Below are positions 11,701 to 20,116 of a stretch of DNA of 64,000 nucleotides, in pieces. The number at the start of each line of letters is the position of its first letter. The first letter of the stretch is position 1. This stretch comes from Tragulus kanchil (lineage: Eukaryota; Chordata; Mammalia; Artiodactyla; Tragulidae), in assembly GCA_022376925.1 (NCBI GenBank), contig JAIOJX010000030.1:169069298-169133297 (forward strand). Reading direction: 5' to 3'. Made by a program: the position numbers and the translations under genes. Below the pieces are notes generated by a model that worked only from the letters and a program-made list of their open reading frames with translations, made no database searches and was not told where the DNA came from.

Positions 11701-14700
11701 CTGACAGCATTTCATACACTTCCCTTCTCATCTAATGACCTTCTCAAGGAAGCCTCACCTGACTGCCCCTCCTGAAACTGCAACTCCAACCCTCTTTTAT
11801 CCTTCTGAACCTTTTCCTGTAGCATTTATACACAATTTTAACATATGGTATAATTTACTCATTATGTCTATTGTCTGCCTTTTCCTGTTAAAACACAAGC
11901 TCTCTAAAGGTGGGATTATTTGTTGGTTTTATTCACTGACAGAGATATTCCAAGAGCCTAAAATAATGCTTGGCCCATAGTAGTTGCTTAATAAATCTTG
12001 AAATAATATTTTTATAACCACCCTTGAAGTTGTAAAACAACCTGTTTCTCCAGGTGGGGAAACAGGATAATTACAGAAATAATCAAAGGAACTAATGTTT
12101 CTTGAGCATTTAGTTTGTGCCAGATGCTAAGATGAAGAAGCACTTATTTAATCTTCATAACCACTCTATGAAGTAGTTACTATTATCATCCCCATTAAAC
12201 AGACAAGGAGACTGATGTTCAGAGGTGACGTGCCCAAGGTCCTGTGCCATGCACTGCTAAAGTACACAGTGGAATTCCTAAAGGGGAAGGTGGTAACCAC
12301 TTCGCTCCAGGGACCCAAGGATAAAGCGAATCCAGAAGACAGTGACTGTCTGGAGGTCTCCCGCAGGTCCTGCCCCCAGCTCAGCTTTCTGGCACCCCCT
12401 TCTTGCCTGGACACAGACGTTGGGGTGGCCTTTCAGCAATGGGAACTCAAGAATCTTCTGTGGAAAGAGGGTAATGGGTGGGGTCATGAAAGCTGGGCTC
12501 CTGGGCTCCCCTTCCTTCCCGGACCCCAGGAACCTCCTGCCATTTCGCTTACATTCACAGTAATATTTTCTCGCAGGAGCGGTGGGACCAGCGACTGGCA
12601 AGGACCCCCATCCAGTGCCTGCCAGCACAGAGTGGCCTCAGCGGGCAGCGAGCACGGGGCGTCCAGCCGCCAGCCCCGTGGGGAAAGCAGGTGCAGACGG
12701 GCAGCACGCCAGAGGTTCCGGTGTGCACGGCGGTCTGCAGGAAGAGGACCAGGTCACTGTGCTCAGTACCAGCAAGTCCCGCCCACACTGGTCCCGCCCA
12801 GGCAGAGCCGTTCACTCACCCTCCCTAAAGGGGCAGATGCTGGTCCTAACCGAGTCGGGCTCCAGAGGCCACACCTAGAAAGGAAAGGCGGCTCTGGAGA
12901 TCAGTGCAACCCAGCCAACCATCTAGTAAAAGCCCTGGGGATGCAATCATTCAGCCCTAAACGGGTAGCCCACCTCAGCCCTCTTTATCCAGTTTTCCAG
13001 GTTCTCAAATCAGAAATATTTGGGGAAAAAATTTTGGAAAGTTGCAAAAAGCAAAACTTGATTTTGCTTATAGGAAATTGTGTATATAGCATTTATGTTG
13101 TTGTTGGTATTGTAAGCAATCTAGAAATGATTTAAAGTATATGGGAGTATGTGAGTAGGTTATATGTAAATACTGCACCATTTTATATCATAGAAAGGAC
13201 TCAGTCATTGCAGATTTTGGCATCCACAGAAGCCCTGAAGCTAATCCCTCGGGGATACTGAATATGGAGGGAGGATGTATTTCACAAACATACTGTCTTC
13301 CTGTTCTCTGCAAGGCCCTAGCATTGCACACATATATTCTTCCAGCAAACCCAATGCCAACATCGGTTAACATGTGCACTCAACATGAAAGGTGTTATGC
13401 AAGACTCTGGGGAAATTACTAAATTTGAATAGATGTTATTTCCTTGGCTTCAAGGAAATTACAGATCACTGTCTTGTGGAACAGAGGGTTGGGTTGTTGG
13501 GTTCCTTTCAGCAATGGGAACTCAAGAATCTTCTGTGGAAAGAGGGTAATGGGTGGGGTCATGAAAGCTGGGCTCCTGGGCTCCCCTTCCTTCCCGGACC
13601 CCAGGAACCTCCTGCCATTTCGCTTACATTCACAGTAATATTTTCTCGCAGGAGCGGTGGGACCAGCGACTGGCAAGGACCCCCATCCAGTGCCTGCCAG
13701 CACAGAGTGGCCTCAGCGGGCAGCGAGCACGGGGCGTCCAGCCGCCAGCCCCGTGGGGAAAGCAGGTGCAGACGGGCAGCACGCCAGAGGTTCCGGTGTG
13801 CACGGCGGTCTGCAGGAAGAGGACCAGGTCACTGTGCTCAGTACCAGCAAGTCCCGCCCACACTGGTCCCGCCCAGGCAGAGCCGTTCACTCACCCTCCC
13901 TAAAGGGGCAGATGCTGGTCCTAACCGAGTCGGGCTCCAGAGGCCACACCTAGAAAGGAAAGGCGGCTCTGGAGATCAGTGCAACCCAGCCAACCATCTA
14001 GTAAAAGCCCTGGGGATGCAATCATTCAGCCCTAAACGGGTAGCCCACCTCAGCCCTCTTTATCCAGTTTTCCAGGTTCTCAAATCAGAAATATTTGGGG
14101 AAAAAATTTCGGAAAGTTGCAAAAAAAGCAAAACTTGATTTTGCTTATAGGAAATTGTGTATATAGCATTTATGTTGTTGTTGGTATTGTAAGCAATCTA
14201 GAAATGATTTAAAGTATATGGGAGTATGTGAGTAGGTTATATGTAAATACTGCACCATTTTATATCATAGAAAGGACTCAGTCATTGCAGATTTTGGCAT
14301 CCACAGAAGCCCTGAAGCTAATCCCTCGGGGATACTGAATATGGAGGGAGGATGTATTTCACAAACATACTGTCTTCCTGTTCTCTGCAAGGCCCTAGCA
14401 TTGCACACATATATTCTTCCAGCAAACCCAATGCCAACATCGGTTAACATGTGCACTCAACATGAAAGGTGTTATGCAAGACTCTGGGGAAATTACTAAA
14501 TTTGAATAGATGTTATTTCCTTGGCTTCAAGGAAATTACAGATCACAGTTGTAGTAAGAATAAAACATGTCTACAAAGTAATGAATCAGTCACTCAATTT
14601 ACTGAGGATTTGTGGGGTGCAAGAAGAAACAGTGGCCCAAATAAGATTGGTGTCCAATCACCAAGCCGGAGCTCTGAAGCGCATGCGCCCAGAGCCGGAG

Positions 14701-17700
14701 CTCTGCAACAACAGAGGCCACCTCGATGGGAGGCCCACAGGGGCCAAAGAACAAAGACGGATGAAAATAGAGAAATGAAAGACCAATAGAAGTGGCCTGC
14801 CCGCTCCCCTCCCTCCCCAACCCGATCTCCACCAAAATAAATAAATAAATCTTTAAAAAAAAAAAGAGAGAGAGAGAAGTAATAAATGATAAACAGAAAA
14901 GACAGACATACAAGAAGATTTGGAGACAGAAGAGGCCAGGAGGTTGCAAAACCTTTGGGAGAGAGGTGCCATTTGAACTGGAAGGATTGGGGTGTATGAA
15001 AAAGAAGTGACAGCATTCAGGCAGTGGGAATGAGAGACATTAATATCAGAGGTAAAACAGATGGAACCTGATGACGAATTAGTCAGAGGGAAAATATATT
15101 TTTATAATGTATCTAAGCTGGAAGTGTCCCCCTTCCTTATAATAGCCTTGTAAGGATGGTACTACTGTTCCCATTTTCTGGATAGAAAACAGCTCAGAGA
15201 GGTGAAGTGACTTGCCCAAGATCACACAGACTGCAAAGGGCAAGAGTCAGGATTCACATGAGTCTGAGTTCACAGCACAGGCTCTACTCTCCAGGGAGAG
15301 CACAGAGAGGGAATTGGAGAAGGAGCAGAAACCTTCAAAGAGCAGGAAGAACATGCAGGGCATGTACAAGCAGAAGACACGGGGTGGTAAAGGTCAAGGG
15401 TAGTGGGGTCCGTACCCCTAGGAGCCATAGCTTCCACCTCAAAGAAGAGTGTGGACGGTGGGGAGACCAGGAAGGTGAGGGCCAACCCTCTCATCAGTTC
15501 CCTGATCCCCTTCCCTGGGCACCTAGCTGGACTCTGCCCTTACCTGAATACAGAGGCAGGGAACCAGGTCTGTGTGGTTCAAGGTAATGGTCTGCGGCCC
15601 AGTCTGTGGGACAAGCAGAAGGGGAGAAGGTGGAGAAGAGGAGGAAGGCTGGGGCCAAAGTGAAGGACATCAAGCAGGCAGCCGTTCCCCCACCAATGAT
15701 CCTCGCTTTGACTATGGGTGACTGTGCCCTTTTCAAGAGTCCCCTGTGATAATGCACTTGCAATGTTAGCGTGGGCCTCAGCCTAGCGCGGGAATGGATG
15801 TGGAGGGGGAGGCCTCACCAGGTTACTGTGCCACCAGGATTTTGCAGGGCCCTGGTCCTGGCTCCAGTACAGGGAGAGGCCGAAGCGCTGCTCCTCAGTG
15901 ACGTCCAGCACCAGGCGCACGTCCTCGCCATCCGCAGACACGTTGAGCCAAGGCAGGGCTGCAGGGGGACGCAGAGAGAAACAGACTTCCCTCACCTCCT
16001 CTGCACACCCTAGCCTGGGTCACATCCACCTGCTTCCCTAGGAGTTTCCTTCAAGCCCCTCAGACTAGGAGACCCCTGGAGGGCAGAGCCTGTGGCTCCA
16101 TTAGGAGACCCCTGGAGGGCAGAGCCTGTGGCTCCATCTGGGACCAAACTTTGGCCACAGTCCAGCACTGAGCCCGGGGAGACCCCAGTGTGGATCTGGA
16201 GATCGCTCTGGTCCTTGCTTCTCCCTCTATAGCCAGAAAGCACCCTGTTACCCCTGTAAAGTAAAGCATTCTCCTCTGTTCAGAGCCTTTGGATGGCCCC
16301 ACACGCCGCCACAGTAAAAGCTAGAGTGCGTACACTGCCTGCAAGTCCCTCTCCAGCCTGGCTGCTGTGACCCCTCTAACCTCATGTCCTAGCACTCTTG
16401 TCCTGATTTAACCTGCTGCAGACACTCTGTCCTCCTTACTAAGACTTAAACACACAGACACACTCCTGCCTCAGGCCCTTTGCACTGGCTATTCCCTCCA
16501 GGTGGAACCCTCTCCCCTCAGATATGCACATGGCTCCTCCCTGGCCTCCTTTGCTCACCGACCACTGCAACTCCCAACCTCCAGATCCCTTTTCTCTGAA
16601 TCTTCTCTGTAGCATTAATTACCATCTAACTTACTGTGAATTTCACATCTCTATGTGTTTATTTTGTCCTCTGTTACCTCCATTGTGACCCTGATTACCA
16701 GATAAAATGTCAACACGGATTTTTGTCATATCTTTTTTTTAAAAAAAAAAAATTGGTTTCTCTTCAGTGCCTACAGATATTCTTTGGGCAGAGTAATTAC
16801 TCGATAAATATCTGTTGAATAAGTGAATCAATGTCTACTGAATGAACAAAGACATGAAACTCAGAACGTGTATCTGTCTATCAAAGCTCCAGTGACAAGA
16901 AATCTTAAATGAATCATCAAAGAGGCATCAAGCTTAAGAAACCAAATAGAAAATGACATTGAAATAATTTAAGAGTTCAGAAAGCACCAGGGTGTTTCTA
17001 TCTCAATGTGGCTGATAATTATACAAGGGTACACATATGTAAAACTTAACTGAACTGGAATTAAAATTAGTACACTTTCTACAGTTTTCTGTATGTATGG
17101 TATACAACGATAAAGAAAATCAGAACAGAGGCTTCCCTGGTGGTCCAGTGGGTAAGGACACCGCCTTGCAGTGCAAGGGATGCTGGTTAGATTCCTGGCC
17201 TGGGAAGATCCCATGTGCCGTTGGACCGATGTTTCCAACTACCGAGTCGGAGCCCTGGAGCGCATGTGCCCAGAGCCGGTGCTCTGCAGCGACAGAGGCC
17301 TCTGTGATGGGAGGCCCACACAAGCCAAACAACAAAGATGGATGAATGAAAGACCAGTAGAAGTGGCCAAAAAAAAGAAAATCAGAACAACAAACAGGAA
17401 CAAAACAAAGTCCAAATAGTGAATGAGAAAAAAATTATCAGAATCTTGACTTTCTTAGCCCTTCTTTTATTTTATACTTCAAAATGTTATTTTTATTTTG
17501 ATATATGGGGGAGTGCGTCATAATCTTGACAATGCTTTGGGCCTCTAGATGTCCCTGGTATTAATAAATGTTTGTTCTAAGGAGTGAGAATTCACCTTTA
17601 TATTCTGAATGCCCGGCGCTGAGTAGGAGCCACTGCAGTTCATGTGAGTGAATGAATGAGCTCTGTGAGCCTGTGGGGAGTGGCAGCCAGACCTGACACT

Positions 17701-20116
17701 GACACCCTGGGTTCCTCACACTCCAGAACATGCCCCACCAGCCTCCCAGCCCCCGCTGGCCCCAGCTCCTACCCCAGCAGCTCTGAATGTCATCCTGGAC
17801 TTCAAGACCCTTGCAGTCTGAGGAGAGATCACAGTAAAGCCTCCAGTGGGGTTGGGGGCCAAAGAAAGAAGAGGGGAGACCCAACCCCTGGGAAGGTTCC
17901 CTCTCCCCTCAACACCATCTATGTCTACTCCAGTGCCCACTGGGGAGCAATGCCACTGGGGGAACCTGGGAATGAGAGTGCCTGAGCGAGGCAGGGACCA
18001 GGGAGGGAGTGAAAGCAGAAGGGCAGCGGGCAGTGGGGAGAGAGACTAGCGGCCAGATCCGGGGCCCCGCAGGCTCTGGGGCCACTTACCAGGGAGCTGC
18101 TGTGTGAGATTGAGTTCCTTCTGGTACCTGGGCTGAGTGTAGGACCAGATTCGCACCTCAGCCCCCAGGGTAGCCTCGAAGCAGTCAAACACTACGGAGC
18201 CCTGTCAGGAGAGGGTGGTGGAAGGCTAGTGGTATAGGGGTCAGAGTCCTCCTCCCCATGGACTGTTTCACTCCCCCACTGCCCTGTTCCCAGGCAGGGA
18301 CTACACGGTACGGCCCCACATCCTGCCATGTGTCCTCAGAGGACTGTAGCACTAAAGCATACACCCTCAGGAGAGGTGGCAGCAGGGCCAGGATAAGGGA
18401 TTACCAAAGAAAAAAAGTTAAATTTTCTGAGACTCTTCCAAGCTGGGCATTATACCAGGTGTTTTACATATTTCAGCTCATTTAATTCTCAAAACAGTCA
18501 CATGAGATAGAATGTTCCTTTCTCAGGGGTGACGTGGAGGGGCACGCCTGTCTTGTGGATTCTTAGTTCCCTGACCAGGGACTGAACATGGGTCCTCAAG
18601 TCCCCACCACTGGACTGCCAGGGAATTCCCAAGGTAGGACTATTCTTATTCCCATTTTACAGACAGGGAAACTGAGGCATAAAGGACGGAAAGGACTTGC
18701 CCACAGCCATGCCAAAATCAGGTCTTCAAGAGATAATGCACGTGAAAGTACTTCATCAATTTCATTTTTAGGAAATGGTTAGCGTTATTATTATTTTGCG
18801 TACCACGGACTGACCAGGCTGCACGAGGGCAGCGGGCACTTGCACCTCCAGCAGGACGCAGCGGGCAGTGGGGTAGGCCTGGAAGGAGAGCACGACGTGG
18901 GCCTGCAGAGAGGCTGTGAGCAACAGGGCAGGGAGGCCGTCAGGCCCTGCAGCCGTGGGCAAGGCCCTGGACAGGGACAAGCCGGGCGGTCAGTCTCTCC
19001 TCACCATTCCTGCGCTCCTCAAGCTCTCGGCCAGCTGCTCTTCCCAATTCCTCTTCCCCTTCAGGATCTTCCCAGTACCCTGCAAGAGCCCAAGAGCAAG
19101 GCTCAGGGCCCCGGCCCTGGATCTGGCTTTCTTCCAGGAAGCTCAGTGGTCAAGCCTGGGGCCTGGGGGTGCGCAGTGAGACCCAACTGACCTGGGCAGG
19201 TGAGGGGGTGCATTGGCCAGGGTCCTCCAGGAGAATCTGAGCATGTCCTGTGCTACCAGACGGACCCCCATCCCAGCCCCCATCTTCCTGTGCCCACCCC
19301 AGACACACTCACACACACCCACACCCAGCCACAGGCTGGCAAGGCTCACCGTGCACGGCCAGCTGAACAGACACACGCACGCAGAGGTCACAGTCAGTCT
19401 CCTCGTAGCACCTCAGCACGAGCTCTGTCTGCAGGCGTGTGGGCACCAGCACCGGGCCCGAGGCAGGCACAAGGCTCCCGGGCACGCAGAGCACGTCACC
19501 ATCTGTGCGTGAAGGTCAGGGGAGCACTGAAGACCCCAGGTTCAGACCTGGGGTCTGGCTGCACCTGACACCCCTAGAGGGCCGAGGAGCTTTGGGCTCT
19601 TCCTGGGCTGAGGGCACGAGACCAAACAGCTCCCCTCCCCCCGCCATGCTGCCAACCCAGGGAGATCTTCCCTGTCTGAAAGTAGGGCTACTCACCCCAG
19701 AGGTGGCAGGACAGGCCCTGGGAAAGACAAGTCAGAGTTTAAGCCTCCCAACATAACCATCTTTTCCTGCCGGAGGCCCCCCACCCACCTTACCTCTTCC
19801 TCGGGCTCCCTTTCCCAAGTCTCTCCCAGAACTCGGATCTTGTTCCTGCCCCCTCCCCGTCCTTCTCTTACTCTGTCAACACCCGACAGACCAGCCAGGG
19901 CGGTTCTGACAGGGACGGCGGTGACAGGAGCCAGGCGAGGGCCTCGATGGCCGCAGGCTGAACCCTGAGCCTTCCTCAGCCCTCCCGGGGGGGGGGCACC
20001 CCCCTACTCACCGGAGAGCAGCGGGTGGTGTCCTGAAGCCCGACCAACCTCTCCAGAGAGAGGACCACAGGATTCCGGCCCAGCGCCAAGGACAGAAGGA
20101 ACCAGGGCACAGGCAT
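5169..20116 (-). CDS. IL17RC: Interleukin-17 receptor C (complete coding model, 19 exons)
   Basis: Single-pass receptor that pairs with IL17RA to bind IL-17A and IL-17F and recruits ACT1 through its SEFIR domain. Coding exons in transcript order: 20012-20116, 19696-19717, 19350-19502, 19005-19079, 18804-18913, 18090-18201, 17773-17817 (alternative), 15819-15958, 15544-15591, 12820-12874, 12553-12734, 12407-12457, 9900-9945, 9631-9752, 9326-9385, 7350-7398, 6042-6137, 5893-5931, 5169-5797. All junction phases agree and the sum is 2139 nt (712 residues plus stop), within the range of known mammalian isoforms. Order is signal peptide, ectodomain with several N-glycosylation sequons, membrane segment, SEFIR. 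All introns look GT-AG except one GC-AG intron after 12407. Duplicate copies exist for exons 1, 10-14 and 16 because of the tandem duplications and are not extra exons. Confidence 0.96.
5893..5931 (-). CDS. IL17RC: IL17RC exon 18: cytosolic linker
   Basis: 39 nt. Encodes WLRLLKEDIRAG and joins the membrane segment to the SEFIR exon. Donor GTGAGTGAG, acceptor TCGCAG. Confidence 0.92.
6042..6137 (-). CDS. IL17RC: IL17RC exon 17: transmembrane segment
   Basis: 96 nt. Encodes YIHQRWALVWLACILLAAVL then FLLFLLKKNHVKG: one hydrophobic membrane-spanning helix flanked by basic residues on the cytosolic side. Confidence 0.95.
6187..6345. repeat. MIR-type ancient SINE
   Basis: GACTTGCCCAAAGT and CTTCTGCCTCAGTTTTCACTTC core blocks of MIR, in the IL17RC intron upstream of exon 17. 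Confidence 0.6.
6581..6849 (+). mobile_element. CHR/Bov-tA-related SINE, short-tail type
   Basis: tRNA-like head (A box and GGTTTGATCCCTGG B box), GC-rich body, A-rich tail. The target-site duplication AAGATGCAAATTTGA lies on both sides. In an IL17RC intron. Copy at 7737-8003. Confidence 0.88.
7350..7398 (-). CDS. IL17RC: IL17RC exon 16: juxtamembrane ectodomain
   Basis: 49 nt. Encodes LWDNDLGALWACPMDK and the first base of a split Tyr codon; donor GTGAGT. Duplicated at 8504-8552. Confidence 0.94.
8504..8552 (-). CDS. IL17RC: IL17RC exon 16, second copy (duplication artefact)
   Basis: Identical to 7350-7398; offset here is 1154 because an A-run in the intervening SINE is two bases shorter. 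Part of the duplication 6332-8659. Confidence 0.82.
8581..8836 (+). mobile_element. CHR/Bov-tA-related SINE
   Basis: Same family as 6581-6849. Target-site duplication AAAAGCAAATCCA at 8568-8580 and again near 8835. A degraded head of the same element is at 7427-7482. Confidence 0.85.
9326..9385 (-). CDS. IL17RC: IL17RC exon 15: juxtamembrane ectodomain
   Basis: 60 nt, phase 0. Encodes RAARLGEQLLQDVQLGWCLQ. Not duplicated. Confidence 0.93.
9631..9752 (-). CDS. IL17RC: IL17RC exon 14: ectodomain
   Basis: 122 nt. Contains DSLGPLKDDMLLVETRGPQD, NNSLCALEPTGC and ends ASTR across the junction. Sequon NNS. Duplicated at 10707-10828. Confidence 0.94.
9900..9945 (-). CDS. IL17RC: IL17RC exon 13: ectodomain
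   Basis: 46 nt. Encodes VSTWEKLQLQECLWA plus one base. Duplicated at 10976-11021. Confidence 0.92.
10181..10405 (-). mobile_element. Bov-tA2-type SINE, antisense
   Basis: Reverse complement of the ruminant Bov-tA2 consensus (GCGACCCCATGGACTGTAGC, GGCAAGAATACCAGAGTGGG, CCATTTCCTTCTCCAGG). Copy at 11257-11481. Confidence 0.88.
10707..10828 (-). CDS. IL17RC: IL17RC exon 14, second copy (duplication artefact)
   Basis: Identical to 9631-9752, offset 1076, inside the duplication 9503-11653. Confidence 0.82.
10976..11021 (-). CDS. IL17RC: IL17RC exon 13, second copy (duplication artefact)
   Basis: Identical to 9900-9945, offset 1076. Read literally, the window would give exon order 13-14-13-14, which no known IL17RC has. 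Confidence 0.82.
11596..11690 (-). mobile_element. Truncated antisense tRNA-derived SINE
   Basis: Reads on the minus strand as CCCTGGCAGTCCCGTGCTTC followed by a degenerate B box. Partly duplicated at about 10519-10575. Confidence 0.55.
12085..12260. repeat. MIR-type ancient SINE
   Basis: TTTGTGCCAGATGCTAAG, TCCCCATTAAACAGACAAGG and GTGCCCAAGGTC blocks. Confidence 0.65.
12407..12457 (-). CDS. IL17RC: IL17RC exon 12, followed by a GC splice donor
   Basis: 51 nt, 17 codons, KILEFPLLKGHPNVCVQ. Acceptor is CCACAG. The exon ends CAG and the intron begins GCAAGA, a U2-type GC-AG donor rather than GT. The length matches the conserved 17-codon exon exactly. The second copy of this exon (13504-13532) is cut by a duplication junction. 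Confidence 0.9.
12553..12734 (-). CDS. IL17RC: IL17RC exon 11: ectodomain
   Basis: 182 nt. Encodes RRAHRNLWRAARLHLL, then DAPCSLPAEATLCW and ENITVN (sequon NIT). Only this frame stays open and matches IL17RC; the longer ORFs seen in other frames are shadows. Duplicated at 13628-13809. Confidence 0.93.
12820..12874 (-). CDS. IL17RC: IL17RC exon 10: ectodomain
   Basis: 55 nt. Encodes VWPLEPDSVRTSICPFRE plus one base of a split Asp codon. Duplicated at 13895-13949. Confidence 0.93.
13060..13300. mobile_element. Ancient DNA-transposon fossil (Tigger/MER-like)
   Basis: CAATCTAGAAATGATTTAAA, GGTTATATGTAAATACTGC and CCTCGGGGATACTGAATATG blocks recall a mammalian Tigger-class element. Assignment is from memory of the consensus and uncertain. 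Copy at about 14140-14375. Confidence 0.45.
13504..13532 (-). pseudogene. IL17RC: IL17RC exon 12, truncated copy
   Basis: Only the first 29 bases of exon 12 remain before the duplication junction at 13503/13504, where about 34 bases of unrelated filler begin. No splice donor is present. The cut inside a coding exon shows the junction was not placed by selection. Confidence 0.8.
13628..13809 (-). CDS. IL17RC: IL17RC exon 11, second copy (duplication artefact)
   Basis: Identical to 12553-12734, offset 1075, with both splice sites retained. Confidence 0.82.
13895..13949 (-). CDS. IL17RC: IL17RC exon 10, second copy (duplication artefact)
   Basis: Identical to 12820-12874, offset 1075, with both splice sites retained. 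Confidence 0.82.
14650..14866 (+). mobile_element. SINE, 5'-truncated, long-tail subtype
   Basis: Starts in the body (TGTCCAATCACCAAGCCGG) and has the extended C-rich tail CCCGCTCCCCTCCCTCCCC then AAATAAATAAAT. No tRNA head. Confidence 0.75.
15130..15260. repeat. MIR-type ancient SINE
   Basis: CCCATTTTCTGGATAGAAAAC, GAGGTGAAGTGACTTGCCCA and TCACACAG blocks. Confidence 0.6.
15544..15591 (-). CDS. IL17RC: IL17RC exon 9: ectodomain
   Basis: 48 nt, phase 0 at both ends. Encodes TITLNHTDLVPCLCIQ, with sequon NHT and the LVPCLCIQ motif shared by IL-17 receptor ectodomains (IL17RE exon 7 has LLPCLCIE). Confidence 0.94.
15819..15958 (-). CDS. IL17RC: IL17RC exon 8: ectodomain
   Basis: 140 nt. Contains ALPWLNVSADGEDVRLVLDV and EEQRFGLSLYWSQDQGP, a hallmark of the IL17RC ectodomain, with sequon NVS. 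Acceptor CTGCAG, donor GTGAGG. Confidence 0.95.
16066..16137. repeat. 36-bp perfect tandem duplication
   Basis: Two head-to-tail 36-base units (16066-16101 and 16102-16137) in an IL17RC intron. Unlike the 1.1 kb duplications, this one is small and looks like ordinary replication slippage. Confidence 0.9.
16980..17120 (+). mobile_element. L1 3'-end fragment
   Basis: Old L1 3' UTR pattern (TTTTCTGTATGTATGGTATAC then AATAAAG-like end). Host site of the SINE at 17129. Confidence 0.5.
17129..17376 (+). mobile_element. CHR/Bov-tA-related SINE, short-tail type
   Basis: Complete element with target-site duplication AAGAAAATCAGAAC. In an IL17RC intron, inserted at the A-rich end of an L1 fragment. 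Confidence 0.87.
17773..17817 (-). CDS. IL17RC: IL17RC exon 7: 45-nt alternative cassette
   Basis: 45 nt with acceptor TCAG and donor GTAGGAG. Encodes DCKGLEVQDDIQSCW, matching the cassette found in the longer IL17RC isoforms. It has the same phase at both ends, so it can be skipped without a frameshift. Inclusion is inferred from homology. Confidence 0.85.
18090..18201 (-). CDS. IL17RC: IL17RC exon 6: ectodomain
   Basis: 112 nt. Encodes GSVVFDCFEATLGAEVRIWS then YTQPRYQKELNLTQQLP, with an N-glycosylation sequon NLT. Ends with one base of a split codon that can join either exon 7 (Asp) or exon 8 (Ala). Confidence 0.94.
18545..18632 (-). mobile_element. Antisense SINE fragment inside a MIR
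   Basis: Short antisense tRNA-derived SINE that splits an older MIR into about 18430-18530 and 18640-18720. Confidence 0.6.
18804..18913 (-). CDS. IL17RC: IL17RC exon 5: ectodomain
   Basis: 110 nt. Contains AHVVLSFQAYPTARCVLLEV and VPAALVQPGQSV, strongly conserved in IL17RC. The acceptor is TCACAG before CCTCTCTGCAG; a second AG 11 bases further in is a possible but out-of-phase alternative. Confidence 0.94.
19005..19079 (-). CDS. IL17RC: IL17RC exon 4: acidic ectodomain linker
   Basis: 75 nt between a TTGCAG acceptor and a GTGAGG donor. Encodes the acidic stretch YWEDPEGEEEL followed by RELEERRN. This segment is variable between species; phase (2+72+1) matches its neighbours. Confidence 0.86.
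19350..19502 (-). CDS. IL17RC: IL17RC exon 3: ectodomain
   Basis: 153 nt. Contains TRLQTELVLRC and ETDCDLCVRVSVQLAVHG, recognisable as the first cysteine-rich ectodomain segment of IL17RC. Donor GTGAGCC. Confidence 0.94.
19696..19717 (-). CDS. IL17RC: IL17RC exon 2: 22-nt microexon
   Basis: CCCAG acceptor, 22 coding bases giving GLSCHLW plus one base, then GTGAGTAG donor. It joins CSP of exon 1 to DGDVLC of exon 3 in frame. Very short, so gene finders may miss it. Confidence 0.88.
20012..20116 (-). CDS. IL17RC: IL17RC exon 1: signal peptide
   Basis: 35 codons from the ATG at 20116-20114. The protein starts MPVPWFLLSLALGRNPVVLS, a signal peptide matching IL17RC, and ends ...TTRCSP before a GTGAGTAG donor. 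Homopolymer hairpin sequences lie on both sides of it (20161-20180 and 19987-20004). Duplicated at 21109-21213. Confidence 0.93.

Larger units (their letters stand above)
12429..14546. repeat. Tandem duplication 5 (offset 1075, then 1077)
   Basis: 12429-13469 is repeated at 13504-14546 with 34 bases of filler between. The A-run near 13050/14125 differs by two. Starts inside IL17RC exon 12 and duplicates exons 10 and 11. Confidence 0.96.

Noticed and set aside
12215..13135. 306-aa plus-strand open frame
   Set aside because: Antisense to IL17RC exons 10-12 and ends inside an old repeat; the true coding strand is minus with confirmed splice phases.
13060..14375. Active DNA transposon
   Set aside because: Only a short diverged fossil with no transposase frame or intact terminal repeats.
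16066..16137. CRISPR-like or satellite array
   Set aside because: Only two abutting 36-base units with no spacers; simple slippage in an intron.
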